DNA of 24,983 nt from a virus. Shown in pieces: positions 4,199 through 13,100 of the stretch (position 1 is the stretch's first letter; each line of letters begins with the position of its first letter). A program made the translations under genes and the position numbers. The notes under the pieces were generated by a model, which did not search any database, was not told the origin of the DNA, and saw nothing but the letters and a program-made list of their open reading frames with translations. The DNA lies in IMG/VR virus record IMGVR_UViG_3300009506_000177, positions 1 to 24,983 of that record. One strand, written 5' to 3'.

Positions 4199-4226
4199 CT
4201 TCCTATAAAGGAAGCTGTGAAAATCG
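4199..4226 (-). promoter_or_regulatory. Repeated promoter-like element, copy G
   Basis: Minus strand: ACGATTTTCACA, GCTTCCT, TTATAGGAAGG. It lies directly after the stop codon of the 98-aa gene, without a hairpin terminator. The TTCCT/AGGAA arms flank its TATA. It is the copy closest to the structural operon. Confidence 0.6.
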
Positions 4227-4523
4227 TTAATCCTCGATGTCTAGCTCGTCCCCCATCTCGGATATGATTTCATAATCTCTTAGAAGCTTTTCATACTTCT
4301 CGCATTTAGCCTCTAAAGCCGCTATCCTTTCAGTAAGACGCTCGACAAGAGCCTCTAATCGTTGAACTAATGTAGAATATGACGCCCCAATCGCCTCGGT
4401 AGCGCTTGCTTCGTCGCGGGTAGCGGCAGCTTTGTTACTTCGTCTCGCGGCTACTATGCCAAATATAACTTGGAAGAAGCCGAAGATAGCAACTATTAAG
4501 AGCGTTGGGTCGATCTGTTCCAT
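4227..4523 (-). CDS. N-terminal membrane anchor with coiled coil (98 aa), lysis or spanin-like candidate
   Basis: The start ATG 4523-4521 is chosen for its SD (AAAGGA) and because translation then begins with a hydrophobic segment, residues 7-24 (LLIVAIFGFFQVIFGIVA), followed by basic ARRSNK, a stop-transfer pattern. Residues about 35-85 have heptad-like spacing (LVQRLEALVERLTERIAALE), a coiled coil, with an acidic tail ending DELDIED. A longer in-frame start at 4622 would lie inside the upstream gene. It overlaps that gene by 28 nt. A membrane anchor plus a coiled coil next to a multi-span membrane gene resembles inner-membrane spanins or holin accessory proteins, but the coiled coil is short and the identity is inferred. 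Confidence 0.65.
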   Translation of the reverse strand: MEQIDPTLLIVAIFGFFQVIFGIVAARRSNKAAATRDEASATEAIGASYSTLVQRLEALVERLTERIAALEAKCEKYEKLLRDYEIISEMGDELDIED

Positions 4524-4864
4524 GGCATCCTTTCCCTGAGGGCTGGCCACAATACCACTAGCTGATAAGCCAACTCTGATAAGATTAGAATTTGTAAGGC
4601 TAACCGGGCCGTAGCTCGCCAAACAAATATATCATGTAGTTCTATAACATGTCCGAATAGTAGAAAAACTCCTCCGAAGAACCCCCAATTCAAGGCTCTT
4701 AGGAGAATTCTATCATGGCGTATAGGCTTACTATAATATATAGGATCGATTGGTATGGCTAATTGTACTAAATAAGTAAGCGCCATAAGAAAAGCAAGAA
4801 TCGCTGTAATTAGGCTAGACGCGTCACTAAGTATCCAGCTAACGAATATGTCGTGGTTTATCAT
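4496..4864 (-). CDS. Three-span membrane protein (122 aa), holin candidate
   Basis: ATG 4864-4862 lies 7 nt after the stop codon of the tail fibre gene and has no good SD, so translation may depend on re-initiation. Other in-frame ATGs lie upstream inside the fibre gene (up to 4909). The protein has three hydrophobic helices at about residues 17-38, 58-77 and 85-105, separated by a basic loop (KPIRHDRILLR), and a basic C-terminus (RERMPWNRSTQRS). Size, three-span topology, charged tail and the place right after the tail genes fit a class I holin, but no signature proves it. Confidence 0.6.
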   Translation of the reverse strand: MINHDIFVSWILSDASSLITAILAFLMALTYLVQLAIPIDPIYYSKPIRHDRILLRALNWGFFGGVFLLFGHVIELHDIFVWRATARLALQILILSELAYQLVVLWPALRERMPWNRSTQRS

Positions 4865-4871
4865 AGTATCA

Positions 4872-6551
4872 CTACATCTCTGCATCCCACGCAACATTAG
4901 ATAGCACAAACTGATACAAATTGCCTACTGTAAGAACTGCTGATCCGATTGTTATATCAAATGTTGGTCGTATTCTTGGGTTTGGAATGAAAAGTGTCTG
5001 AGTATAATAACTATCATCGACATCTGTTATGGTATAAGGGGTTGCTCCAACATACACGCTCCCACTTCCGTAAACTGCTGTTGGAATTTTCCATTTTGGA
5101 ATGAGATGATTTTCACCCCAATATGTTAGTTCTGTCGTACTTGTTGCTATAGCTATTCCTCGATACTGCTCATCATACTTTTCATAATATCTGCGACACG
5201 TTTCAAGAGCTTTTTGATATGGGGTTCTTTCAAAAATGGAAGCAAATGATCCAACTTCTAGTTGAACATCCATAATTTTGAAATCATTTCCAATTGTAGC
5301 CGTTAAATTGGTTTGACCATATGCTCTTTTGTTTGTTGTTACCGCACCCCAAGCAGTTTGTAATGAACCACCGCCTGTAAAATTGCTTCCTGCGGAAAGC
5401 CAGAAATATAAATACATTCCTCCGCTTTCTTTATTTACATAATCCCAAACGGTGCTAGTTTCGGGAGGAATAGTAATTTCTACATCTTGCCAAACGTTTG
5501 GTGTAGCAACAGTTACCGGAAAACTGATACTCATTCCATCAGCCAAATAGGCCTCAACAATAAAAGTTCCGGTGATTGAGGTATTAATTTTAAATGTTAA
5601 AGTTAATTCTTGACAATCAGTCTGTCCTCTTTTCCATCCAAATAATCGCTCCGTCTCTATTACCTGAACAAGTCTAGTATAATCCGCGGCAGATGGGGTC
5701 TCAGCCGAACCTTGAAGCGTAACCCACATATATGGGTTAGAATCCATATATGGCATATCGTCAGGATCTTTAAAGATCTGCCATTGTCCATTATTTAAAG
5801 TGTCTATTGCCCAGCGATCGGCAGCAACATATTGTCTATTTGCATCGGAAACTATTCCAGTAGCGTTAGTTGAGCGTTGCCAGATCTGAAAATCTCCATT
5901 AATTAGAATGTTTCTAGGCATATACCGATCACGAATATCAGCAAGCTCAAGTAAAGCGTCACCATTATCTAACGCCGCAATATCTGCCTCTTTTCCAGCT
6001 AGCCAGACAGCAAATTCATTATCCCATTGATTTAATAGATCAGTAATATCTATCTGATCTATCAAACCAGTAGCAAATGGGCAAGACGTTGTTCCAACAT
6101 AATTTGTTATATCCCCAGCACTGATTGTTGTTGCGTTTGCTGCAATATCAACTGCCGCAATTTTGATCTGAAGGTGGTCTTCCGTATCTATAAGAGCGGG
6201 TTGCGTTGGACTGCCAGAAGGAGTTCCTGCAACTATTTTTATAGTATTGTCTCTAACAGATAGGGATTTATCAAAATCCAAAACAACAAGATCTATTCTA
6301 TCGTAAGTTGGATGTGCTGTATCATGAACAAGAAAATAATCAGCACTATTTGTAAGCCAAGATTTTAGAAACCACGCTCGACCACTTCCAATAGCGATTT
6401 GTAAACCGGTCGAAGGAGAAACTATAAATGAATCTCCTATAGTGCTTAAAACACCTTCCGCCATAATCCCATCAAGAAATTCGTTGAAATCTTCAGCGTC
6501 ATAAACCCTGTCGCCGGCATCTGAATTGAAAAAGCCACTTGTAACGGCCAT
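4872..6551 (-). CDS. Receptor-binding or tail fibre protein (559 aa)
   Basis: The N-terminal part (about 1-160) has the pattern MAVTSGFFNSDAGDRVYDAE followed by FNEFLDGI, GVLSTIG and a GSGRAWF segment, typical of baseplate upper or fibre proteins of siphoviruses that bind the tail tip. A middle helical linker (about 160-215) leads to NILINGDFQIWQRS (214-227) and AADRW, the start of a beta-rich carbohydrate-binding-like domain; the segment MDVQLEVGSFASIFERTPYQ near residue 430 and the following CRRYYEKY recur in many phage fibres. The final 100 residues form the tip. The SD AAAGGAG precedes ATG 6551. It is the last gene of the structural operon and presumably sets host attachment. Confidence 0.85.
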   Translation of the reverse strand: MAVTSGFFNSDAGDRVYDAEDFNEFLDGIMAEGVLSTIGDSFIVSPSTGLQIAIGSGRAWFLKSWLTNSADYFLVHDTAHPTYDRIDLVVLDFDKSLSVRDNTIKIVAGTPSGSPTQPALIDTEDHLQIKIAAVDIAANATTISAGDITNYVGTTSCPFATGLIDQIDITDLLNQWDNEFAVWLAGKEADIAALDNGDALLELADIRDRYMPRNILINGDFQIWQRSTNATGIVSDANRQYVAADRWAIDTLNNGQWQIFKDPDDMPYMDSNPYMWVTLQGSAETPSAADYTRLVQVIETERLFGWKRGQTDCQELTLTFKINTSITGTFIVEAYLADGMSISFPVTVATPNVWQDVEITIPPETSTVWDYVNKESGGMYLYFWLSAGSNFTGGGSLQTAWGAVTTNKRAYGQTNLTATIGNDFKIMDVQLEVGSFASIFERTPYQKALETCRRYYEKYDEQYRGIAIATSTTELTYWGENHLIPKWKIPTAVYGSGSVYVGATPYTITDVDDSYYTQTLFIPNPRIRPTFDITIGSAVLTVGNLYQFVLSNVAWDAEM

Positions 6552-6568
6552 AGTTTACACTCCTTTAT

Positions 6569-9292
6569 TTAAATAAAATCGAAAGCCACATAGATTTTTA
6601 CACCATCTGTGGAATATGATCGAACAAGCTCAACTATTCGAGCCGCTACGTTTTTATTCTCTAGCACACATTGCACAACATCGCCCATATAGAAGTCGAT
6701 ACCGTACTTAAAGTTACCCTCGATGTCAAAATCGCCCTCAAAATATCCAACTAGTCGGTTATTATCAAGTACTTCTTGTCCTCTTGTAGTAATGATTCCG
6801 GCTACTTCGGCATCACTGAGTGGCGTCTCTACTTCTTCTGGTAAACTCCAATTAACTTTTAGTTCTGGAGTTACGCTAATACCTTCACAGGCCAATACGT
6901 CATAACCAGATATCCCCATTACAGGATAATCAGATGGATCTGGTGGGGGCTCTGGCTCTGGCCTAGATATGGTTTTTTCAGTCCGCTTTATGGCCGTCTC
7001 AAGAACAGTCTCATAACGATCCAATCCAGAGGGTTCGGTATCTTCCCAGACATATACTTTGCCAAGAGCTGAAGAATTCTCTTCTTCGCCATACTGATTG
7101 GTTAACGTAGTCGAAACTAACACAATATTAACTCTATCTTTTTGAGATTCGTAGAAAGAACTACTAACCACATTGTCAAAGTTATCTGAGAATATAACAT
7201 AGTTGTTTTCGCTTTGACCAACCGACCTATCTACTCCCTCATACAATGAGAAAGCTAGCTTGTTGTTCTCCAATTCAAAAATATAACCAAGAGATCCGTA
7301 TACACAGATCTTTTCGATGATGTTTAGAATTGGCTCAAGCAGTAGCTTATCCTCGAATATGACATCAATGGATGGTGTCGGGAACGTTGTTTTGAGTATG
7401 CTCATGTTACGCTTAGTATTCGAGGCGTTGGTAAAGTTCATCGACATGAGAGAATATGCTATGGATTCAGCATAATCGTTGACGTGAAAAGAGAATTGGA
7501 GAACTCTTCGTATTAGTAGTGATTCTGCAGAACGACCTTTGACCAGTAGTGAAGATTTCTCTTCTGTTGTGGATGGCTTCAAGTCCTCTATAATCATTAG
7601 TCGTTTGGACGACCGAATATAAAGAAACATTCCAAAAGTCACTAACGGATTTGAAACATACTCTAATGGAAGATCTAATTCAAACTCTCCTAGTTCATTA
7701 TAGCGCTCGGTCCAGATGAGAGAAAAATAATCCTCGATTATTCCTGTCATCTTGAGATTGCTTGGATCTATAATATAAACCGGAGTGTCTCCTGCGGGAG
7801 GCTGACCGATGTATGGGTATGTTTTAATTGGCGTATGGACAACTTCTACGGTTCCATCGTCCACATCTGGTGTTACGGATATGGAATTCGCTGTTAAAGG
7901 ATAGACAACATCTGCAATTTCAGAAAAGGCTCGACCAGCACCATGATTATAAAGGTAATTTCTTTCTTCCTCAGAAAGCACTTTCTTATAGAGGAAGGCT
8001 TCATCAACAATACCGTCAAAGCATCTATCTATCTGATCAAGATTGCCTATTCTGAATTTAGCAGAAGACACCACTGGTGTTGTTACATCACCATAATCAT
8101 GTATAATCGGACCGTTATCAATCTGAATATATGATCTCGAAGCGGAGGCGTCATGCCATACAAGTATGAAATGCCATTCTCCAACGGTTATTGGATAGTC
8201 TGGAGTGAAAGCATTAACTGCTCCACCAGAACCAGAGCCCATCATAAAGTACAGTCGTCCCGTTGTTCCGCTTAGGAATATGTCATAATCGTAATTAGAG
8301 TTATCAGTTCTTTTACTAATAATTCTTTGATTATTTTGAAACGACTCAACCTTAACCCAACAACCTATTGTAATATCTATGTCACCAGCTTGAAGACTTG
8401 CGTTGCTTGCTATCCCAACGTCTTGCGTGAGGGTGGATTCAAGATCTACACCATAGCCTTGAATCGCACTGCTTCTTCCCGGGGACCCAACTACTTGGTC
8501 CAGATGATTTGATCCTCTAGAATCGTATCTAGTTCCACTAGCTTCCTCGAGTTCCCACCAGGATATGAGTTGATCTTTGGTTGGGTCAGTCTCTATACTA
8601 ACTTCTGAGAAAGCTCGGCCAGCGCCAGAGTTATAAAGCCAGCTAATTTCGGTTGATGTTAGAACTCGATCCGTCCATAACGAGACCTCATCAATCAAAC
8701 CATCAAAAGTGACGGGAGCTCCCTGACCATAGCCAATTGAAAATGGGGCAGTACTAAGTGTGTTTTGTATACCCGTTCCCCAATTAGTAGTGTCATTAAC
8801 TGTATTAATATAGATGTTTGCCACTCCGGTTGAGGGATCATATGTTGCTACAATATGATACCATGGCCCGTTCGAAAGAGCTCCAAAAGTGGTTGCTGAT
8901 AAGCTATGATTACTAGTTCCATCGTTAGTGTAAAATACAACTGAGCCACTATTATGAACAATTTGGTATTCACGATCGCTACCACCGTCTATCCATTTAG
9001 TAATGAATCGAGAGGCAGTAGGAACACTTGCCAAATATGTCCAAAAAGCAATAGTAAAAGCTTTAGGACTTCCATTAAAAGTACCAATACTTAGTGAATT
9101 GTTATCAGAGATAGTCAAATATTGACTGCTTGCTGGTATAAAGCGTGCTGATGGAGTCGGTTTACCAGAACCCCAACTCCCAACGCCATTGATACTGGTA
9201 AGATTGTTAAAACCTTTGGAATCATACCTCGTTCCGGAGGATTCACTCATTGACCACCAGGATACCAGTCCTGCTATTCCTGGATTGCTCAT
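6569..9292 (-). CDS. Tail-associated hub protein (Gp37-like) with two N-terminal LamG-like domains (907 aa)
   Basis: Residues 8-228 and 242-458 are two copies of a LamG/concanavalin-type beta-sandwich; each opens with SWW, then SSGTRYDS or ASGTRYDS, and closes with GAGRAFSE, so they arose by duplication. Residues about 505-770 (PVYIIDPSNLKMTGIIEDYF, LIWTERYNELGEFELDLP, LLVKGRSAESLL) match the Siphovirus ReqiPepy6 Gp37-like tail family, the tail-tip hub next to the distal tail protein. A Pro-rich linker (777-787) and a last beta domain follow. Two single copies of the LTAxxISxTPxL unit (466-477 and 799-811) occur, the same unit that is tandemly repeated in the 21648-24983 protein. The N-terminal placement of the binding domains is unusual for a hub. 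SD GGAGTG precedes ATG 9292. Confidence 0.85.
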   Translation of the reverse strand: MSNPGIAGLVSWWSMSESSGTRYDSKGFNNLTSINGVGSWGSGKPTPSARFIPASSQYLTISDNNSLSIGTFNGSPKAFTIAFWTYLASVPTASRFITKWIDGGSDREYQIVHNSGSVVFYTNDGTSNHSLSATTFGALSNGPWYHIVATYDPSTGVANIYINTVNDTTNWGTGIQNTLSTAPFSIGYGQGAPVTFDGLIDEVSLWTDRVLTSTEISWLYNSGAGRAFSEVSIETDPTKDQLISWWELEEASGTRYDSRGSNHLDQVVGSPGRSSAIQGYGVDLESTLTQDVGIASNASLQAGDIDITIGCWVKVESFQNNQRIISKRTDNSNYDYDIFLSGTTGRLYFMMGSGSGGAVNAFTPDYPITVGEWHFILVWHDASASRSYIQIDNGPIIHDYGDVTTPVVSSAKFRIGNLDQIDRCFDGIVDEAFLYKKVLSEEERNYLYNHGAGRAFSEIADVVYPLTANSISVTPDVDDGTVEVVHTPIKTYPYIGQPPAGDTPVYIIDPSNLKMTGIIEDYFSLIWTERYNELGEFELDLPLEYVSNPLVTFGMFLYIRSSKRLMIIEDLKPSTTEEKSSLLVKGRSAESLLIRRVLQFSFHVNDYAESIAYSLMSMNFTNASNTKRNMSILKTTFPTPSIDVIFEDKLLLEPILNIIEKICVYGSLGYIFELENNKLAFSLYEGVDRSVGQSENNYVIFSDNFDNVVSSSFYESQKDRVNIVLVSTTLTNQYGEEENSSALGKVYVWEDTEPSGLDRYETVLETAIKRTEKTISRPEPEPPPDPSDYPVMGISGYDVLACEGISVTPELKVNWSLPEEVETPLSDAEVAGIITTRGQEVLDNNRLVGYFEGDFDIEGNFKYGIDFYMGDVVQCVLENKNVAARIVELVRSYSTDGVKIYVAFDFI
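6860..6898 (-). repeat. Dispersed LTAxxISxTPxL-type repeat unit in the tail hub gene (copy 2)
   Basis: It encodes VLACEGISVTPEL, at hub residues 799-811. It is similar in protein and in DNA to several units of the array at 21768-23414, for example the unit around 22250-22290. Confidence 0.55.
7862..7897 (-). repeat. Dispersed LTAxxISxTPxL-type repeat unit in the tail hub gene (copy 1)
   Basis: It encodes LTANSISVTPDV between the second LamG-like domain and the hub domain. Bases 7869-7898 match 23314-23343 in the repeat protein gene at 25 of 30 positions, counted by eye, so the relation is at DNA as well as protein level. Confidence 0.7.
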
Positions 9293-9295
9293 GGT

Positions 9296-10198
9296 TTACA
9301 CTCCTTCGCGAAGGGCCCGGTACGTAAGATACGTTTCTATGTTATCTAGTCCAGTCGTCGCGTTTACTATTATTGTATTAGTTCCTGGCTTAAGCTGTAG
9401 CCAGTCATCATTAAGGCCGACGTAATTGATCATGTTCGTCCAGACAGCATCTCTAACGAACCAGATGCTCTTTTCGCCGACACGAGTATTGATGAAGATT
9501 TGATCGCCCGCTTCGGTTGGCCCAACATCGCTAACATCAATTGTCATTTGTTGAGCCCCGTTGACATTCGTCAGGACGATCTCCGTCGCCGCATCTGTGA
9601 ACTCTAGAACAATATCCATTCCAGTCTCAACTTGTCCGGCATAATATACATAGCCCGTTGGAAGAGCTGTAACTAAGCCAAAGATAAGTGTTTTAACTGT
9701 AAGTGATTCATTCGACCAAGGGAATTGGAAGTTCGGTACGGCGAAATCGGAAGAAATGATCACCTCCTTAAGCAATACGTCTATAAAGTATGGATTCGAG
9801 CAATAAAGAGATATAACAGCATTCTCAACCTTAGCGAATTGGTTGAACTCATTATTCTCTACAATGGCTCCTGTATAGACATCTTTGTCATCGGTTGTTA
9901 TACCAAAAACTATCTGCTTTTTTACTGGAAAATACTCATAGATTTTATTCTTCGCCACCTCCTCGGCATCGCCTGTAGCCGTTATAGCTAGGGTTATCGT
10001 CATATGTCGTGCGTCCAACCGGGCAGAGTTCACTCGAACACCATCAAAGTTGGGCCCGCCTTGGCCATTAATAGTAGCTTTAGCGGGGCCCAACCCTGTG
10101 ATGTTAAATATGACGATATCGTGATCTTGCTCTGATTCCGTCAAACTTAATTGGAGAACTTTACCGGCTGGGTTTTGAGCCCATACCGTTTTAATCAT
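9296..10198 (-). CDS. Distal tail protein (Dit family, 300 aa)
   Basis: The position between tape measure and hub, the length, and the sequence agree with the siphovirus distal tail protein, which forms the hexameric ring connecting tail tube and baseplate. The N-terminal half (about 1-140) contains the beta-strand pattern VIFNITGLGPAKATING, DARHMTITLAI and KKQIVFGITTDDKDVYTGAI, then ISLYCSNPYFID (about 128-139), a common Dit signature before the C-terminal galectin-like beta-sandwich (about 140-300). The start overlaps the stop of the tape measure gene by 4 nt (ATGA). The next gene begins 3 bases after its stop. Confidence 0.85.
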   Translation of the reverse strand: MIKTVWAQNPAGKVLQLSLTESEQDHDIVIFNITGLGPAKATINGQGGPNFDGVRVNSARLDARHMTITLAITATGDAEEVAKNKIYEYFPVKKQIVFGITTDDKDVYTGAIVENNEFNQFAKVENAVISLYCSNPYFIDVLLKEVIISSDFAVPNFQFPWSNESLTVKTLIFGLVTALPTGYVYYAGQVETGMDIVLEFTDAATEIVLTNVNGAQQMTIDVSDVGPTEAGDQIFINTRVGEKSIWFVRDAVWTNMINYVGLNDDWLQLKPGTNTIIVNATTGLDNIETYLTYRALREGV

Positions 10199-13100
10199 TG
10201 TCCGAATGCCCTTCTTGAACGAGACGCTACCAAAGTTCTAGTTTGCCGATAGATGGTGGCATTATCTAGCGCTTTGGGCGAGTTGATTGTTTGAATAAAG
10301 GTGACGCCAGAGGACTCATCAGTTATTCCTTGAGAGGCTCTTCTAGATGCGTCCCCAGTCTCTTGCCCATCAGATCCAAATATAACATCCCTGAAAAGCG
10401 AATCAGCAAGCCGAGCACCTTCAGAAACATTATCTAAGTCGACAACAGGTGTTATTACTGGCGATAGTTCCCACTCGTTCTCAATGGCTTCTGCAAAAGC
10501 CCGTTCGAACGGATTCAACTCATCAACAGCTGCGTCTGTTAGTGCTAACATAGCTGATCTAACTTCCCTTTGACCATCGACTAGAGCATTAAATAAGCCG
10601 GCCACAGCCATTTGACCAACGTAATAAGTAGCTCTTGATGGGGAATCCATTAAGAAACCAAGACCAAGCGCATCCAGAGCGGCTCGAGCAAGATCAAGAA
10701 CTGCTTGTTTGATCGTCCCCGCTCCGGCGGTTATTCCTTGCGCCATGCCCTCGATAAGATGGCCAGCTATTGCTAAACCCTTCTCAACTATCAACGGAGT
10801 GTATTCTACCACCGCATTATCGATGGCAGTTAGCCACTCTAAAAGAAGATCGAAAGCAGAAGTAACTAGGTCTGGTATGCCTTCCTTAAGTCCATTAATG
10901 AACTCTGTTAAGACACCTAAACCAGTTGTTACTATTTCAGCAATATTATCCTCTATACCATGAAGAAAGGCCAAAAGAATATCGTACCCAGATTGAATGA
11001 TCTCCGGAAGCTTTTCTGCTATGGCGCTAAGTATTTCACTAACCATAGTAAGTGCTGCTTCCACGATCGCTGGAATGGTTTCAGTGAAACCAGTAACCAT
11101 GTTAAGAATGATTGTCTTAAAAGCTTCCTTAAGTTCTGGAGCTTTTTCAGCAATCATTGTAACGAAGTTTGTTAATCCTTCGGCCAGGGCAGTCGCAATT
11201 TTAGGTATGACCTCTGCGATAGCAAGGCCTATAAGACCAATAACACCAGCAACCGCTGCGCCTGACGCAGCAAGAGCAACTAGTCCTGTTGCGGCCAAGA
11301 ATACACCAACGCCAAGCAGAGCAGCTCCAATGCCAATTAAGAGCAAAGCCGCCCCAAGAGCAAGTAGAACTGGAACTAGAGGCGTCAATATAAGCGCCGC
11401 GAGACCAAGAACAATGAAAACACCAGCTATGGCAAGCAGTGCTATGCCAAGCTCAGCCAAACTTAATGTGGATAAAAGTTTAAGCGCTCCAGCTATAGCA
11501 ATTAAAGCAACGCTCATTATTATCATAGCTATTGCGCCGCCAATAGAGCCGGTCATTAAGTTCGCCGCAGCCACTAATATAAGTAGAGCTGCGCCCATTC
11601 CGAGCAATCCGTTTATTAGCTCGTCTTGATTCATGCTTCCTAACGTTTTAATAGTTACGCTCAGAAGAAGTAAAGCGGCAGCCATTATCGTAATAGCTGT
11701 GGCGGTCTTGAACATGCCTTCCGGTTTAACTAATTGCGAGAAAGCAGCGAAACCGCCCAGAGCAACGCCAACAGTAAAGAGGCCTTGTTCAATAACTGCG
11801 GGATCCATCTTGCCAAAGTTTTCTACAGCCTTGGCGAGGACTATTAAACCAATAGCCATGTCACCAATAGCTAATGAGGTAGCTATTAAGCCTTTATCCC
11901 CAACGCGATTTAGCGCGAATAGAGTGCCAATTAATATACCTAATGTGACCGCAACTCCTTGAACCCCCTGTGCTAGCACATCAGGCTTCATAGCACCGAA
12001 TTGATTAATAGCAACCCCAAGGATAATAAGAGCAACCGCAAGACCAGTTAACGCAGCCACTGCCTTAAGAGAACTATTGCTCTTTCCAAGCACAACAATA
12101 CTGCTAACTAGACCCGTTAACCCCAAACCCATCGCTTCTAAAGATTGAGTAATTTGTTTGGGATCGATATCAGATATCATTCCTAATGCTACTGCAGCTA
12201 TAGCAAGAGCGATTGCTATACCAACGATAGCTACAGCAGCTCCCGCCGCTTTTCTTACATCGATCTTACTCATTATTGCTGTGCTACCAAATAATGTGGC
12301 CAACATAGAAACTATTGCAACTGTAACTATGCCTAGTTTTTCTGAGTCAACCCACGTTAATAGTAGAATAGCACCAGCAAATATAGCAATTGCTATGGCG
12401 ATCTTCTGCAATGTATCAGCTTTAATGTTTGTTTGATAGGACGTCAGAACACCCTGGAAGCTTCCTAAAGTTTCCACGATGCTGTCTTTGATTCCACCGA
12501 TAGCCGAACCGTCGCCAATTATGTTATCTAAGAATTTGCCACTAGCGATGTTTCGTAGAGAATTGCCTATCCCAACGAACACGCCAGTCTTGATAGCATC
12601 AAATATAAGCGAATAGTCTATATGGCCAGCATTCTCTATCAGCCAATCTAAGGCATCGACGATGGCTTGTTTAACTCCAGCGCCGAGTTCATTCATAGAC
12701 TCATTGAATCCGGTAAAATCTATCTCATTGAAGGTATTCTTAACTTTTTCAGCGGCGTTAGCTAAAAAGGAAAATTGTTCCCCCGCCTCCTCTGAAAAAG
12801 TCGTGAAACGTCGACCGTCAAAGGTATTTAGATACTCAAGCAGTTTAAGAAATATCTCAGAATTCTGAACAGAGTCAAAGAATTCGCGGATGTTTGCTCC
12901 GGCATCTTGGAACCATTCTTTCACCTTAAGATATGTTAGATCTTTAAACCACTGAATTAGATTCTGGAACCATTCGTATTTTAGCAATTCTTCATAAAGA
13001 TAGCGAGCGCCCTCTGCTGCGAGATAGAACGGAGCTACAATAGCGGTTAGAACATCCAAGAATGTTTCCCAGACAGCAATAAAGTCTTCTCTTGTTAGGT

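Noticed and set aside
4872-5300. Diversity-generating retroelement acting on the fibre C-terminus
   Set aside because: No reverse transcriptase gene and no template copy of the 3' end of the fibre gene were seen in the window.
10997-11629. 210-residue plus-strand frame opposite the tape measure
   Set aside because: It is Ala/Ile/Pro-biased as expected opposite a hydrophobic Ala/Gly/Leu-rich coding region, has no SD or operon context, and is antisense to a certain gene.
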